Of a DNA stretch of 64,000 nt, positions 1 to 7,766 are shown piece by piece. Position numbers and translations under genes: made by a program. Numbering within the stretch: the first letter of the stretch is position 1; every line of letters starts with the position of its first letter. This stretch comes from Sphingopyxis sp. DBS4 (GTDB taxonomy: Bacteria; Pseudomonadota; Alphaproteobacteria; Sphingomonadales; Sphingomonadaceae): assembly GCF_024628865.1 (NCBI RefSeq), contig NZ_CP102384.1, positions 3,979,001-4,043,000 on the forward strand. Direction: 5' to 3'. The notes beneath the pieces were generated by a model. It saw only the letters and a list, made by a program, of their open reading frames with translations, did no database searches and had not been told where the DNA came from.

Positions 1-1002
1 GAACCAGAGGCCGGCCCGGACGGCTCCGGTCGTTCCGGTCTGGTCGATCGTCGTGCCGGCTGCCGTGGTGAAGCGGCTCTGGCCGGTAATGGCGTTGAGG
101 ATGACGCCGACATTCGCGACGCTGATCGCTGCGCCGCTGGTCAGCGTCACATTGGCGCCGGCTTCGCGACTGAAGGCGGTCAGGCCCGCGCCAGCCGAAT
201 AGCTGTTGGTCACCCGCGCATCGGTGATGATGGTGAGCGCCGACGCCGCGCCATGTCCGGGCCCGGCCGTCAGGGACACGGAAATGCCGCCGTTCACGAC
301 CGTTCCGCCGGCCATGGTCAGGTTGATGCTGTCGGAAGCCTGGATGTCGAGCGCGCCGACACCATTGTCCCGCCGTGTCGCGGTGATCGTGCCACCCGCA
401 AACCATGCATCGAGGCTGCTATTCTCCGCGACCAGCCTTAAGCCGCCCTCGCCGGTGAACGTTCCGCCGAGCGGGTCGGTCTGCGATCCGACGGTGACGC
501 TGTTACCCAGGCCCGACGCATGGATGACGAGGGCCGTGGACCCGACGAAATTTCCCGTGGCGTTCGCCGTGCCGTTGGTGGTGACGCTGCCGTTACCCGA
601 ATAGTGGATCGAGCCGCTGTTGGTACCGATGTTGAGGCCGTCGCTTTCGGAAGGATCATCCCAGCCAACCGTATGGCTGATCGTGCCGTTGTTGACGACA
701 TTGATCGGCCGCGGCGTCGTGGCTGCGGGCTGGCTGCCACTGTACAGGTACAATCCCCACCCATTGATCGTCACGCCGCTGTTCACGGTCAGATTGAGCG
801 GGGCCTCGACCGCCTGATAATTTGCCGAAGTCGACGGATTATTGCCGTTCCGGTTGACAGCGGAGTTGGTGATGGTGTCGCCGCAGTTGATCGTCACCAT
901 GCCGTCGCCCGCCGTCGTCGTCGCACACTCCGCCCATGCGGCGGTCGGCACCATCAGCGCCCACGCCGCCACGCCCAGCCGAAGCCTTGAAATCCGCGCC
1001 AT
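1..1002 (-). CDS. Secreted autotransporter-like beta-helix protein, 5' part
   Basis: The frame is open from an ATG at 1002 to the left window edge (334 codons visible), so the protein is partial here. It begins with a Sec signal peptide of about 24 residues ending in an AWA cleavage motif. The rest is rich in Gly, Thr, Ser and Asn, with recurring short patterns such as NNGTIS and SGAAISV. This is typical of the beta-helix passenger of type V autotransporters and filamentous adhesins. A strong ribosome site (GGGGGGAA) lies 5 nt upstream. The C-terminal barrel that would prove an autotransporter lies outside the window. Function is inferred from composition only. Confidence 0.7.
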   Translation of the reverse strand, partial: MARISRLRLGVAAWALMVPTAAWAECATTTAGDGMVTINCGDTITNSAVNRNGNNPSTSANYQAVEAPLNLTVNSGVTINGWGLYLYSGSQPAATTPRPINVVNNGTISHTVGWDDPSESDGLNIGTNSGSIHYSGNGSVTTNGTANATGNFVGSTALVIHASGLGNSVTVGSQTDPLGGTFTGEGGLRLVAENSSLDAWFAGGTITATRRDNGVGALDIQASDSINLTMAGGTVVNGGISVSLTAGPGHGAASALTIITDARVTNSYSAGAGLTAFSREAGANVTLTSGAAISVANVGVILNAITGQSRFTTAAGTTIDQTGTTGAVRAGLWF

Positions 1003-1202
1003 CGTCGTTCCCCCCATTCCGCCTATCCAGACACCAAGGCGACATCGGTGCGGAAAAGGGGTCACCTTCGGTGAAATCATTTTAGACGGGTGTCGTGAGA
1101 AGCAGCGAACGGCCAGAATCAGGCGCTAAGCTATCGCTCTTTGCCTTCCGAAGAGTTTCAAATGGCAAGTTCCAACGGGTTATAACAAAGGTGTCCCCGG
1201 GG

Positions 1203-1253
1203 AAGCGGGAAACCAGTGCGGGATCAGCCGACGCACGCTCTGGGTTCCTGCTT
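1203..1253. repeat. REP-like imperfect inverted repeat
   Basis: A 14-nt arm at 1203-1216 is the near-exact inverse (12 of 14) of 1240-1253. One strand of the unit reads through as the peptide VIPAKAGTQ, a hallmark of a dispersed intergenic repeat often mistaken for coding sequence in proteobacteria. It sits between the autotransporter-like gene and the first TonB receptor and shows no coding signal. Assignment to a repeat family is from memory of that peptide signature. Confidence 0.55.
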
Positions 1254-1290
1254 TCGCGGGAATGACGAAAGTTGGGAAACGATTGCCTCC

Positions 1291-1321
1291 AAAAAGAAAG
1301 GGGCCGGGTTTCCCCGGCCCC
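1291..1321 (-). terminator. Rho-independent terminator of the TonB receptor gene
   Basis: On the minus strand a perfect 9-bp GC stem (1313-1321 with 1300-1308) closes a GAAA tetraloop. It is followed by a run of mostly T (1291-1299). It lies 26 nt past the stop codon of the receptor gene that ends at 1347. Confidence 0.9.
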
Positions 1322-1346
1322 AGGTCCAGTGCCCCCCTGCAGAGGA

Positions 1347-3899
1347 TCAGAATTTGAACTGGAGACCCGTCTTGACCGAATAGCCGTAGCGCTCGACCTC
1401 GTCGGTCCGCGACGAAATTCCCTGGAAGACGCGGTAGGGCTCGTCGTTGAGGTTCGATCCTTCGAGGAAGATCGTCACATTCTTGACGATGTCGTAGCCG
1501 ATGCGCGCGTCCCACTGGTTGAAGGCGCCGACATAAAGGTCGGTGTCGGTATCCCCGCCGGGTTCGAGCAGATAGGCCGAGCGGTAGGTGTAGGCGATGC
1601 GCGCCGACAGTCCGCCCTTCTCATAGGAGAGGAAGGCCGATGCCACCCGGTTCGACTGGCTGGCGAGCGGCAGCCGCTCGTCGCCGCGGCCCGGGATGCC
1701 CTTGGCGCGCGATTTCACGAAGGTGATGCTGCCGCCGATGCTGAAGCCGTCGAGCGGCGCGGGCAGGAAGCTCAATTCGGTCTGGGCGTTGATCTCGATG
1801 CCCTTGACGAAGGCGCTGTCGGCGTTGACCGGCATCGTCACCTGCGCATCGACGAGCGCCTGGCCGGCGAAGGTACCGCTCTGCACGACGGTGGCCGTGT
1901 AGATCGGATTCTCGATCGTCTTGTAAAAGCCGGCGATGCTGATGATGCCCTTGCGCCCGATATAATATTCGCCAGCGAGGTCATAGTTGGTCGATGTCAG
2001 CGGCTTGAGGTCGGGATTGCCCCTCGTCACCTCGTTATCGCTGGTGTTGACGACCGTCGTCGGTGCGAGCTGTTCATAGTTCGCGCGCCCGATCGCGCGC
2101 GTCACCGCGGCGCGCAGGACAAGCGACGGCGTCGCATTCCAGCGCAGGTTGAGACCCGGGAAGAAGTCGGTGTAGCTCTGCGACCCGAAGCTGTCGTAAT
2201 CCTTGCCGAGGTCGGCGACGGTCGTCGTTTCGAGAATGTCCTTCGCCGCATAATTGCTCTTCGTCTTTTCCATGCGGACGCCGGGAATCGCGGTGAAGCT
2301 GCCGAATTTCAGCGTCGCCATCGCATAGGCGGCGAAGATCTTCTCACGGATCAGATAGTCGGCGGCGAGGCTGTCGCCGACGGTGCCCTCCTCATCGAGC
2401 TCGAAACCGGCGAGGTTCGACTGGAAGAAGCTGTCGGCGCTCGGGCGGCTGATCGTCGCGCCGAACGGGTAGCGGCCCTTGAAGATGCTGTCGATCGAGC
2501 CGTCCTGGACCTGATCGAGCGTGAAATCGTCATCATAGCCGCCATAGATCACCGATTCGGCATCGTTGGTCTTGCGCCGACTCGTATATTTGGCGCCGAC
2601 CTGGATCGTGCTGTCGTCGCCGATGCCGACCGGGGTGCGGAAATCGGCGCGCGCCTGATAGAGATCCTCGCGCGCGCGGCGATGCTCGTAACTGGTTTCG
2701 TCGAATTTATACTTGGTCGGATCGAACGCCGTCGCGTCCGATTGGTAGAGCGGAATCGTTCCCGTCAGGTCGTAAGATCCCGTGATATTCTTGGCCCCGA
2801 AGATGATCTCGTCGCGATGCGGGTCGCGCTTGTTGGCCTGGGTATAGCTGCCCTCAACGCGCAGCCAGCTCGGGCCGAGATCGAACTCGCCGCCGAACGA
2901 CGAGGTGAAGGTGTCCGAATCCTCCTCCCGCGAGCGCAGCGCGCGCTTCGCCTTGGCGGCGGAGAAATCGCCGCTGGTCGCGGTCTGGTTCGTGATCTCC
3001 TCGTCGTCGAGGTCGACCTGGAAGCCCGGACGCGATTCCTTGTCCTTATATTTGGAATAGAGGAAGCGCGCGAAGACCTTCACGTCGTCGGTCGGGCGCC
3101 AGTCGAAATTGGCGACCGCGCCATAGCGCTGACGGCGGGTGTGATAGTCGCGGAGCGTCTGGCGCAGCGGCACGAATTCGCCGTTCACCTCTTCCCACTT
3201 GCCGCCCGACTGGATGTTCTGCGCCTCGAACTCGCGGTTCGAATAGTTGAGCGCGAAGACGAAACCGAACTGGCGGTCGGGGCCGAAGCGCGACCCGATC
3301 GACGCATCGAATTCATAGGGATGCTTGCCGTTGAGGTCATATTTGCCATAGGCGGCGCGCAAGCTGCCGAACGTGCCCGGCCGGTCGAAGGCCGACACGG
3401 TCTCGATATTGGCGGCGCCCGCGATCGCGTTGGCGTCCATGTCGGGGGTCAGCGTCTTCGACACCGTCACCGCTCCGATCAGTGCCGAGGGGATATCGTC
3501 GAGCTTTACCTGGCGCGAATCGGGTTCGGGAGCGGCGGCGGTCTGACCGTTCAGCGTCACGTTGAGCAGGTCGGGCGACACGCCGCGGACGGTCAGATAG
3601 CGCCCTTCGCCCATGTCGTTCGAGACGCTGAGGCCCGGCAGACGGCGCAATGTTTCGGCGACATTCTGGTCGGGCAGACGGCCGACGTCGTCGGCGCGAA
3701 CCTCGTCGACCTGGGTATCGGTGTTGCGCTTCGTCTCGAGCGCCGCGCGGTCGGCGGCGCGGCGGCCGCTGACGATAATCGCATCGCCCTGATCGGCCGC
3801 AGATGCCCCCTCCGTCGACGCTTCCTGCGCCCAGGCGCCCGTCATCGGGATCGCCAGACATGTCGTGAGCAAAAGCGCCCGTCCGAACCGCCGTGTCAT
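1347..3899 (-). CDS. TonB-dependent receptor (phytate module, first copy)
   Basis: An 850-residue outer-membrane receptor that would import a ligand using TonB-ExbBD energy. A signal peptide (about residues 1-25, ending AWAQ) is followed by a plug domain (about 40-170, including LTVRGVSPDLLNVTLNG). The barrel ends in the typical terminal phenylalanine (LQFKF). Length and plug motifs fit the Caulobacter/Xanthomonas-type TonB receptor family. A GGGGAGGAG ribosome site precedes the ATG. It lies in the same orientation as the sensor kinase upstream, and a CTGTCAG direct repeat sits about 150 bp before the start. Together with the phosphatase at 6535 this suggests uptake of phytate or another phosphorylated compound. 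The ligand is inference. Confidence 0.85.
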   Translation of the reverse strand: MTRRFGRALLLTTCLAIPMTGAWAQEASTEGASAADQGDAIIVSGRRAADRAALETKRNTDTQVDEVRADDVGRLPDQNVAETLRRLPGLSVSNDMGEGRYLTVRGVSPDLLNVTLNGQTAAAPEPDSRQVKLDDIPSALIGAVTVSKTLTPDMDANAIAGAANIETVSAFDRPGTFGSLRAAYGKYDLNGKHPYEFDASIGSRFGPDRQFGFVFALNYSNREFEAQNIQSGGKWEEVNGEFVPLRQTLRDYHTRRQRYGAVANFDWRPTDDVKVFARFLYSKYKDKESRPGFQVDLDDEEITNQTATSGDFSAAKAKRALRSREEDSDTFTSSFGGEFDLGPSWLRVEGSYTQANKRDPHRDEIIFGAKNITGSYDLTGTIPLYQSDATAFDPTKYKFDETSYEHRRAREDLYQARADFRTPVGIGDDSTIQVGAKYTSRRKTNDAESVIYGGYDDDFTLDQVQDGSIDSIFKGRYPFGATISRPSADSFFQSNLAGFELDEEGTVGDSLAADYLIREKIFAAYAMATLKFGSFTAIPGVRMEKTKSNYAAKDILETTTVADLGKDYDSFGSQSYTDFFPGLNLRWNATPSLVLRAAVTRAIGRANYEQLAPTTVVNTSDNEVTRGNPDLKPLTSTNYDLAGEYYIGRKGIISIAGFYKTIENPIYTATVVQSGTFAGQALVDAQVTMPVNADSAFVKGIEINAQTELSFLPAPLDGFSIGGSITFVKSRAKGIPGRGDERLPLASQSNRVASAFLSYEKGGLSARIAYTYRSAYLLEPGGDTDTDLYVGAFNQWDARIGYDIVKNVTIFLEGSNLNDEPYRVFQGISSRTDEVERYGYSVKTGLQFKF

Positions 3900-4045
3900 T
3901 ATTGCCTCTCCTCCCCGGCACGGCTCCCTGCCGCGCTCGTTCGGGCATCATAATGGCACAATTATTCCATATTGCAAGTGAAATAGAATATATCTTGCAC
4001 AATGGCTTGGCGAGACGCAGCGATGGGACGCGCACGGCGCGCGAT

Positions 4046-4063
4046 CTGACACCAGGCTGACAG
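4046..4063 (-). promoter_or_regulatory. Pho-box-like direct repeat before the first TonB receptor
   Basis: On the minus strand two 7-mers, CTGTCAG and GTGTCAG, are separated by 4 nt (11-bp period). This matches the 7-4-7 architecture of a Pho box. It lies just past the kinase stop codon and upstream of the receptor start at 3899. Related repeats occur at 6405-6422 and 9879-9896. Confidence 0.6.
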
Positions 4064-4068
4064 GAAGT

Positions 4069-5406
4069 TCAGGCGGATAGCGTCCAGCCGACGCGGACTT
4101 CAAGCCCCCCGAGCGGCGAGCGCGCAAGGACGAGGTCGCCGCGCGACGCTTCGGCAAGTTCGCGCGCGATGGCAAGGCCGAGCCCATGGCCCTCGCCCCC
4201 CGAATCGAGCCGCGCGCCGCGCAGGATCGCCTCGTCGCGCTGGGCGCTGTCGAGCCCGGGTCCATCGTCGCCGACGACCAGCATCCGCCGGTCGCCCACC
4301 GTCTCGACCGCGACATGGACGAGGCGGCGGGCATGGCGCGCGGCATTTTCGAGCAGCGGCCCGAGCAGTTCGGCGGCATCGTCGCTGGCGAGCGGCAGCG
4401 TCACGCTTTCATCGCATGCCAGCGAGAAAGCGACGCGCTCGCCCGCCCCGGTCTGTTCGATCACCGCGACGAGCCGTTCGATCAGCGGCAGCGCCACCGT
4501 GCTGCGCCCCTCGGGAACAAGGCTGATCCGCGTTCGCGCCAATTCACCGTCGATCGCCGCGCGCATCGCGGCGATCGACGAATCGAGCCCGTCGGCCATC
4601 GGTGCCGCACCGTCTTCGCGCACGCGCGCGCTCTGCGCGGCGAGCGCGGCGAGCGGAGTCTTGAGGCCGTGCGCCAGATCGGCGGCGCGACGCCGTGCGC
4701 GCACCAGATCGGCTTCGCGCGCGTCGGCCAGCGCGTCGATCGATTCGATGAGCGGCGCGAGTTCGCGGGGATAGGTGCCGCCAAGGCGCGCCGACGCGTC
4801 GCGGCGCAGCCGCTCGACCTCCTGCCCGACGCGGCGCAACGGACGGAGGCCGAGCCCCACCTGTGCCCAGGCCGCGAGCGCGAGCACCGCCCACAGCAGC
4901 ACGAGAAACAGCCCCATCTCGCGCCCGAACTCGCGCTGCGCCGGCGCCAGCTTGGCGAGGTCGTAGCCGAGTTGGACGATCACCGGCGGCTCCTGCGGTT
5001 GCAGGCGAATCGCGCGTTCCATCAGCAGCAGATGCTGGCCGAAGGGGCCGGCGGCGCGGCGAATCCGCCAGCGGTCGCCGGGGGCCGCCGCCGCGGGCGG
5101 CAAATGGCTGTCCCAGAGCGAAACCGAGCGGATCGCGCCGGCTCCGGTCGACGCCTGCCAATAGAGTCCGCCGGCGGGAACCGCGAAGCGCGGATCGGCG
5201 GGCTCTGCCCCCGCGACCGGCACCCCGCGCGCCAATTGCAGATCGGCAAGAAGCGGCCGCACCTGAACGAGCAGTTCGTCCTCGACGCGCCGCTCGACAT
5301 GGCCGTCGAACAGCCACGTCATCGCGAACCAGGCAACAAGCAGCGCCAGCGCGATCGCGACCCCGGCCCCCGCGAGCAACCGAAGCCGGAGCGAGCCGCC
5401 CGTCAC
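4069..5406 (-). CDS. Two-component sensor histidine kinase (PhoQ/QseC-like)
   Basis: A 445-residue inner-membrane kinase. TM1 spans about residues 9-31, a periplasmic sensor region follows, and TM2 spans about 166-187. The phosphoacceptor His246 lies in DLAHGLKTPL. The ATP-binding N box is at Asn354 (LLENAARH), with a DDGPG G1 motif at 380-384 and a GHGLGL G2 motif. The GTG start at 5406 overlaps the TGA of the response regulator (GTGA), so translation is coupled. A longer open frame exists, but the earlier starts lie inside the regulator gene and would precede the natural TM1. It probably phosphorylates the adjacent OmpR-type regulator and controls the phytate module. The signal is unknown. 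Confidence 0.88.
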   Translation of the reverse strand: MTGGSLRLRLLAGAGVAIALALLVAWFAMTWLFDGHVERRVEDELLVQVRPLLADLQLARGVPVAGAEPADPRFAVPAGGLYWQASTGAGAIRSVSLWDSHLPPAAAAPGDRWRIRRAAGPFGQHLLLMERAIRLQPQEPPVIVQLGYDLAKLAPAQREFGREMGLFLVLLWAVLALAAWAQVGLGLRPLRRVGQEVERLRRDASARLGGTYPRELAPLIESIDALADAREADLVRARRRAADLAHGLKTPLAALAAQSARVREDGAAPMADGLDSSIAAMRAAIDGELARTRISLVPEGRSTVALPLIERLVAVIEQTGAGERVAFSLACDESVTLPLASDDAAELLGPLLENAARHARRLVHVAVETVGDRRMLVVGDDGPGLDSAQRDEAILRGARLDSGGEGHGLGLAIARELAEASRGDLVLARSPLGGLEVRVGWTLSA

Positions 5407-6071
5407 GCAGCGGTCGCCGGCAGAATATAGCCGAAGCCGCGCCGCGTCTGGATCGTGTCGGCGCCGAGCTTGCGCCGCAGCCGCGCGACCAGCGCCTCGA
5501 TCGCATTGGCGTTTTCGGCGTCGGCATCGCCATAGAGATGATCGGAAAGCTCGGTCGCGGGCACCGCGCGGCCGGCGTGATGGGCCAGATAGTCGAGCAA
5601 CCGATATTCGAGCGGCGAGAGCTTGACGAAGGCGCCATCGAGGGTCGCGGTCATCCGGTGCGTGTCGATCCGGAGCGGCCCCGCCTCGAGCGTCGGGCTG
5701 GACCGCCCCGCCGCGCGGCGGAGAAGCCCGCGAACGCGCGCGACCAGTTCCTCCATCGCCCACGGCTTCGCCATATAGTCGTCGGCGCCGGCCTCGATCC
5801 CGGCGACCTTGTCGGTCCAGTCGCCACGCGCCGACAGGATGAGGACCGGAAAGCCGCGCCCCGCGTCGCGCCAGCGCTTGATCACCGAGAGACCGTCGAG
5901 TCGCGGCAGGCCGAGATCGACGATCGCCACGTCATAATCCTCGACATCGCCGTTGAACCAGGCCTGCTGGCCATCGCCGGCCAGATCGACGACGAACCCG
6001 GCGGCAGCCAATCCGCGAACCAGTTCGGAAGCGACGACGGGATCGTCTTCGACCACCAGGGCGCGCATCAA
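5403..6071 (-). CDS. OmpR/PhoP-family response regulator
   Basis: A 222-residue regulator. The receiver domain (1-118) has the acidic pair D9/D10, phosphorylation site Asp52 (VDLGLPRLDG) and Lys102 (AKPW). A C-terminal winged helix (about 125-218) contains RRGFGYIL. The ATG overlaps the stop of the PepSY gene (ATGA), giving a PepSY-regulator-kinase operon. OmpR/PhoB-type winged helices bind head-to-tail direct repeats with 11-bp period. The repeats at 4046, 6405 and 9879 therefore fit this protein as well as PhoB. Confidence 0.9.
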   Translation of the reverse strand: MMRALVVEDDPVVASELVRGLAAAGFVVDLAGDGQQAWFNGDVEDYDVAIVDLGLPRLDGLSVIKRWRDAGRGFPVLILSARGDWTDKVAGIEAGADDYMAKPWAMEELVARVRGLLRRAAGRSSPTLEAGPLRIDTHRMTATLDGAFVKLSPLEYRLLDYLAHHAGRAVPATELSDHLYGDADAENANAIEALVARLRRKLGADTIQTRRGFGYILPATAA

Positions 6072-6382
6072 TCATCCTCGATCTTGAGTATCCGGCCGGT
6101 GCGGGCATCGACCTCGACCTCGCGCACCCTGCCGCTTCGGGTCAGGATTTTCACCTCATATTTGAACCCGAAGGATTCGCGCTCCAGCTTGACCTTGAGC
6201 ACGTCGCCGGGGACGCGTTCGGTCGCGATTGCGAGCACGCGCACGATCGGCAGGATCTCCCCGCGCGCCAGCGCCGCGCTGGCGGCGCGCTGATCGGCTT
6301 CATCGTCCTTGTCGCTCGCAAGCGTCAGGGCGGGGGTGGCGAGAGCGACCATCGCGGCCGCAAGCAGATAGATTTTCCTCAT
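6068..6382 (-). CDS. PepSY-domain periplasmic protein
   Basis: A 104-residue protein with a signal peptide (about 1-20). A single PepSY unit follows, with the typical ending VREVEVDARTGRILKIEDD. I chose the ATG at 6382, which has AAGGAAGG just upstream. An in-frame GTG five codons earlier (6397) overlaps that ribosome site and is less likely. Small PepSY proteins are often encoded with OmpR-type two-component systems and may act as periplasmic modulators of the sensor. That role is inferred. It is the first gene of the regulatory operon, and a Pho-box-like repeat begins 23 nt upstream of its start. Confidence 0.8.
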   Translation of the reverse strand: MRKIYLLAAAMVALATPALTLASDKDDEADQRAASAALARGEILPIVRVLAIATERVPGDVLKVKLERESFGFKYEVKILTRSGRVREVEVDARTGRILKIEDD

Positions 6383-6404
6383 GGCCTTCCTTGCCACACT
6401 CAGG

Positions 6405-6422
6405 CTGACATCAAGCTGATAG
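6405..6422. promoter_or_regulatory. Pho-box-like direct repeat between PepSY and phytase genes
   Basis: On the plus strand CTGACAT and CTGATAG are separated by 4 nt, an 11-bp direct repeat that reads CTATCAG-CTTG-ATGTCAG in the PepSY direction. It lies in the 150-bp divergent promoter region serving both the regulatory operon and the phosphatase gene. Confidence 0.55.
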
Positions 6423-6534
6423 CATCATCGGACATATTGTCCGGGGATCCCATTTTCTCGATGCCGGGCATTGATGAAATATTTTTTCTGATTTATACAT
6501 GATCGATAAATTTATTCCACAAGGGAGAGAGTCC

Positions 6535-7764
6535 GTGAAGCATAGCCTGCTTTTGTCCGCCGCGCTGCTGGCGGGATGCGCCGCGTCCGCGCCCGGCGCC
6601 GACGCATCGCCTGCCGCGCCGGGGTCGCTAAAGCTCGAAAAGGTCGTGATGCTGATGCGCCACGGCGTTCGCCCGCCAACCAAGGCGGCAGTGGTGCCGC
6701 CCGGTTATTCGGCCGAAACATGGCCCGACTGGCCGGTCGATTTCGGCCTGCTGACGCCGCACGGCGCGGCGGGGGTCAAGCTGCTCGGCGAAAGCGACCG
6801 CCTCACTTTCGGCGGTCGCGGCCTATTCCCGGACGGTTGTCCCGCCGCGGGCACGATCGTCCTCAAGGCGAGCTACAAGGAGCGCACGATCGCCACCGCG
6901 CAGAACTGGGCCGCGGGGTTCATGCCCGGCTGCACGGCGGATGTCGCGCATCCCGCCGGTCCGGACGATGACGCGATCTTTCATGGGCTCGACGGCGGCC
7001 CCGCCTCGTTCGACGGCAAGCGGGCATTCGATGCCGCGCTCGCCCAGGCGCCCGAGGGCGGGCTGACCGCCGAAACCGCACGCCATCGCGGCGAACTGAC
7101 CTTGCTCGCGAAAGTGCTGAATTGTGCGCTACCCGCCTGCCCGCTGATCGCCGAGCCGAGCCGGCTGGTCGCGCAGCCGCACGATCGCCCCGAGATCGAA
7201 GGCCCGCTCGACGTCGGATCGACCGCGAGCCAGACGCTGGTGCTGGAATATCTGGAAGGCAAGCCGATGGCCGAGGTCGGCTGGGGCCGCGTGAGCCGCG
7301 CCGAGATCGAGCAGTTGCTGCGCTTTCATCCGCTCAAATTCCGCTATTCGAATCGCCCCGGCTATATCGCCGCCGCCGCCGCCGCGCCGATCGTGCGCGA
7401 AATCGTCACAGCGCTCGGCGACCGGAGCCCGGCGCGGCTGACCTTGCTCGCCGGGCACGACACCAACGTCGCCGACCTCGGCGGCTTCTTCGACCTGCAC
7501 TGGCAGGTGCCGAGTTATCCCGCCGACGAGGTTCCTCCCGGCAGCGCGCTAGGGTTCGAGCTGCTCAGCAACGCAAAGGGCGACCGCTATGTCCGCGCCT
7601 TCTATCGCGCGCAGACGATGGACCAGCTCCGCAACCTCGAGCCGCTGGGATCGGGGGACGCGCTGTACCGCCGCTATCTTCCCATTCCGGGGTGCGGCCA
7701 TTCGGTCGAGGCAACCGCGTGCAGCTGGAGTGATTTCGCCCGGCTCGCCGCGCCGCGCGGGTAG
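6535..7764 (+). CDS. Histidine acid phosphatase, AppA-like phytase, predicted lipoprotein
   Basis: A 409-residue enzyme expected to release phosphate from phytate or other phosphomonoesters. The catalytic RHGVRPP motif (R42-H43-G44-x-R46) forms the phosphohistidine, and H308-D309 (AGHDTN) is the proton-donor motif. The segment after RHG (ETWPDWPV, GLLTPHG) closely resembles E. coli AppA phytase/acid phosphatase. I chose the GTG at 6535 because AAGGGAGAG lies just upstream. That start yields a lipoprotein signal peptide with lipobox LLAGC (Cys15) and Ala at +2, suggesting outer-membrane sorting. An in-frame ATG 12 codons earlier would bury the signal peptide. It converges with the second TonB receptor gene, with 2 nt between stops. 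Confidence 0.88.
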   Translation: MKHSLLLSAALLAGCAASAPGADASPAAPGSLKLEKVVMLMRHGVRPPTKAAVVPPGYSAETWPDWPVDFGLLTPHGAAGVKLLGESDRLTFGGRGLFPDGCPAAGTIVLKASYKERTIATAQNWAAGFMPGCTADVAHPAGPDDDAIFHGLDGGPASFDGKRAFDAALAQAPEGGLTAETARHRGELTLLAKVLNCALPACPLIAEPSRLVAQPHDRPEIEGPLDVGSTASQTLVLEYLEGKPMAEVGWGRVSRAEIEQLLRFHPLKFRYSNRPGYIAAAAAAPIVREIVTALGDRSPARLTLLAGHDTNVADLGGFFDLHWQVPSYPADEVPPGSALGFELLSNAKGDRYVRAFYRAQTMDQLRNLEPLGSGDALYRRYLPIPGCGHSVEATACSWSDFARLAAPRG

Positions 7765-7766
7765 GT

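Noticed and set aside
1272..3953. Long plus-strand open frame (893 codons) over the first TonB receptor
   Set aside because: It is a shadow frame of the minus-strand receptor gene, caused by high GC. It shows no domain or membrane pattern, while the minus strand has a signal peptide, plug and terminal Phe.
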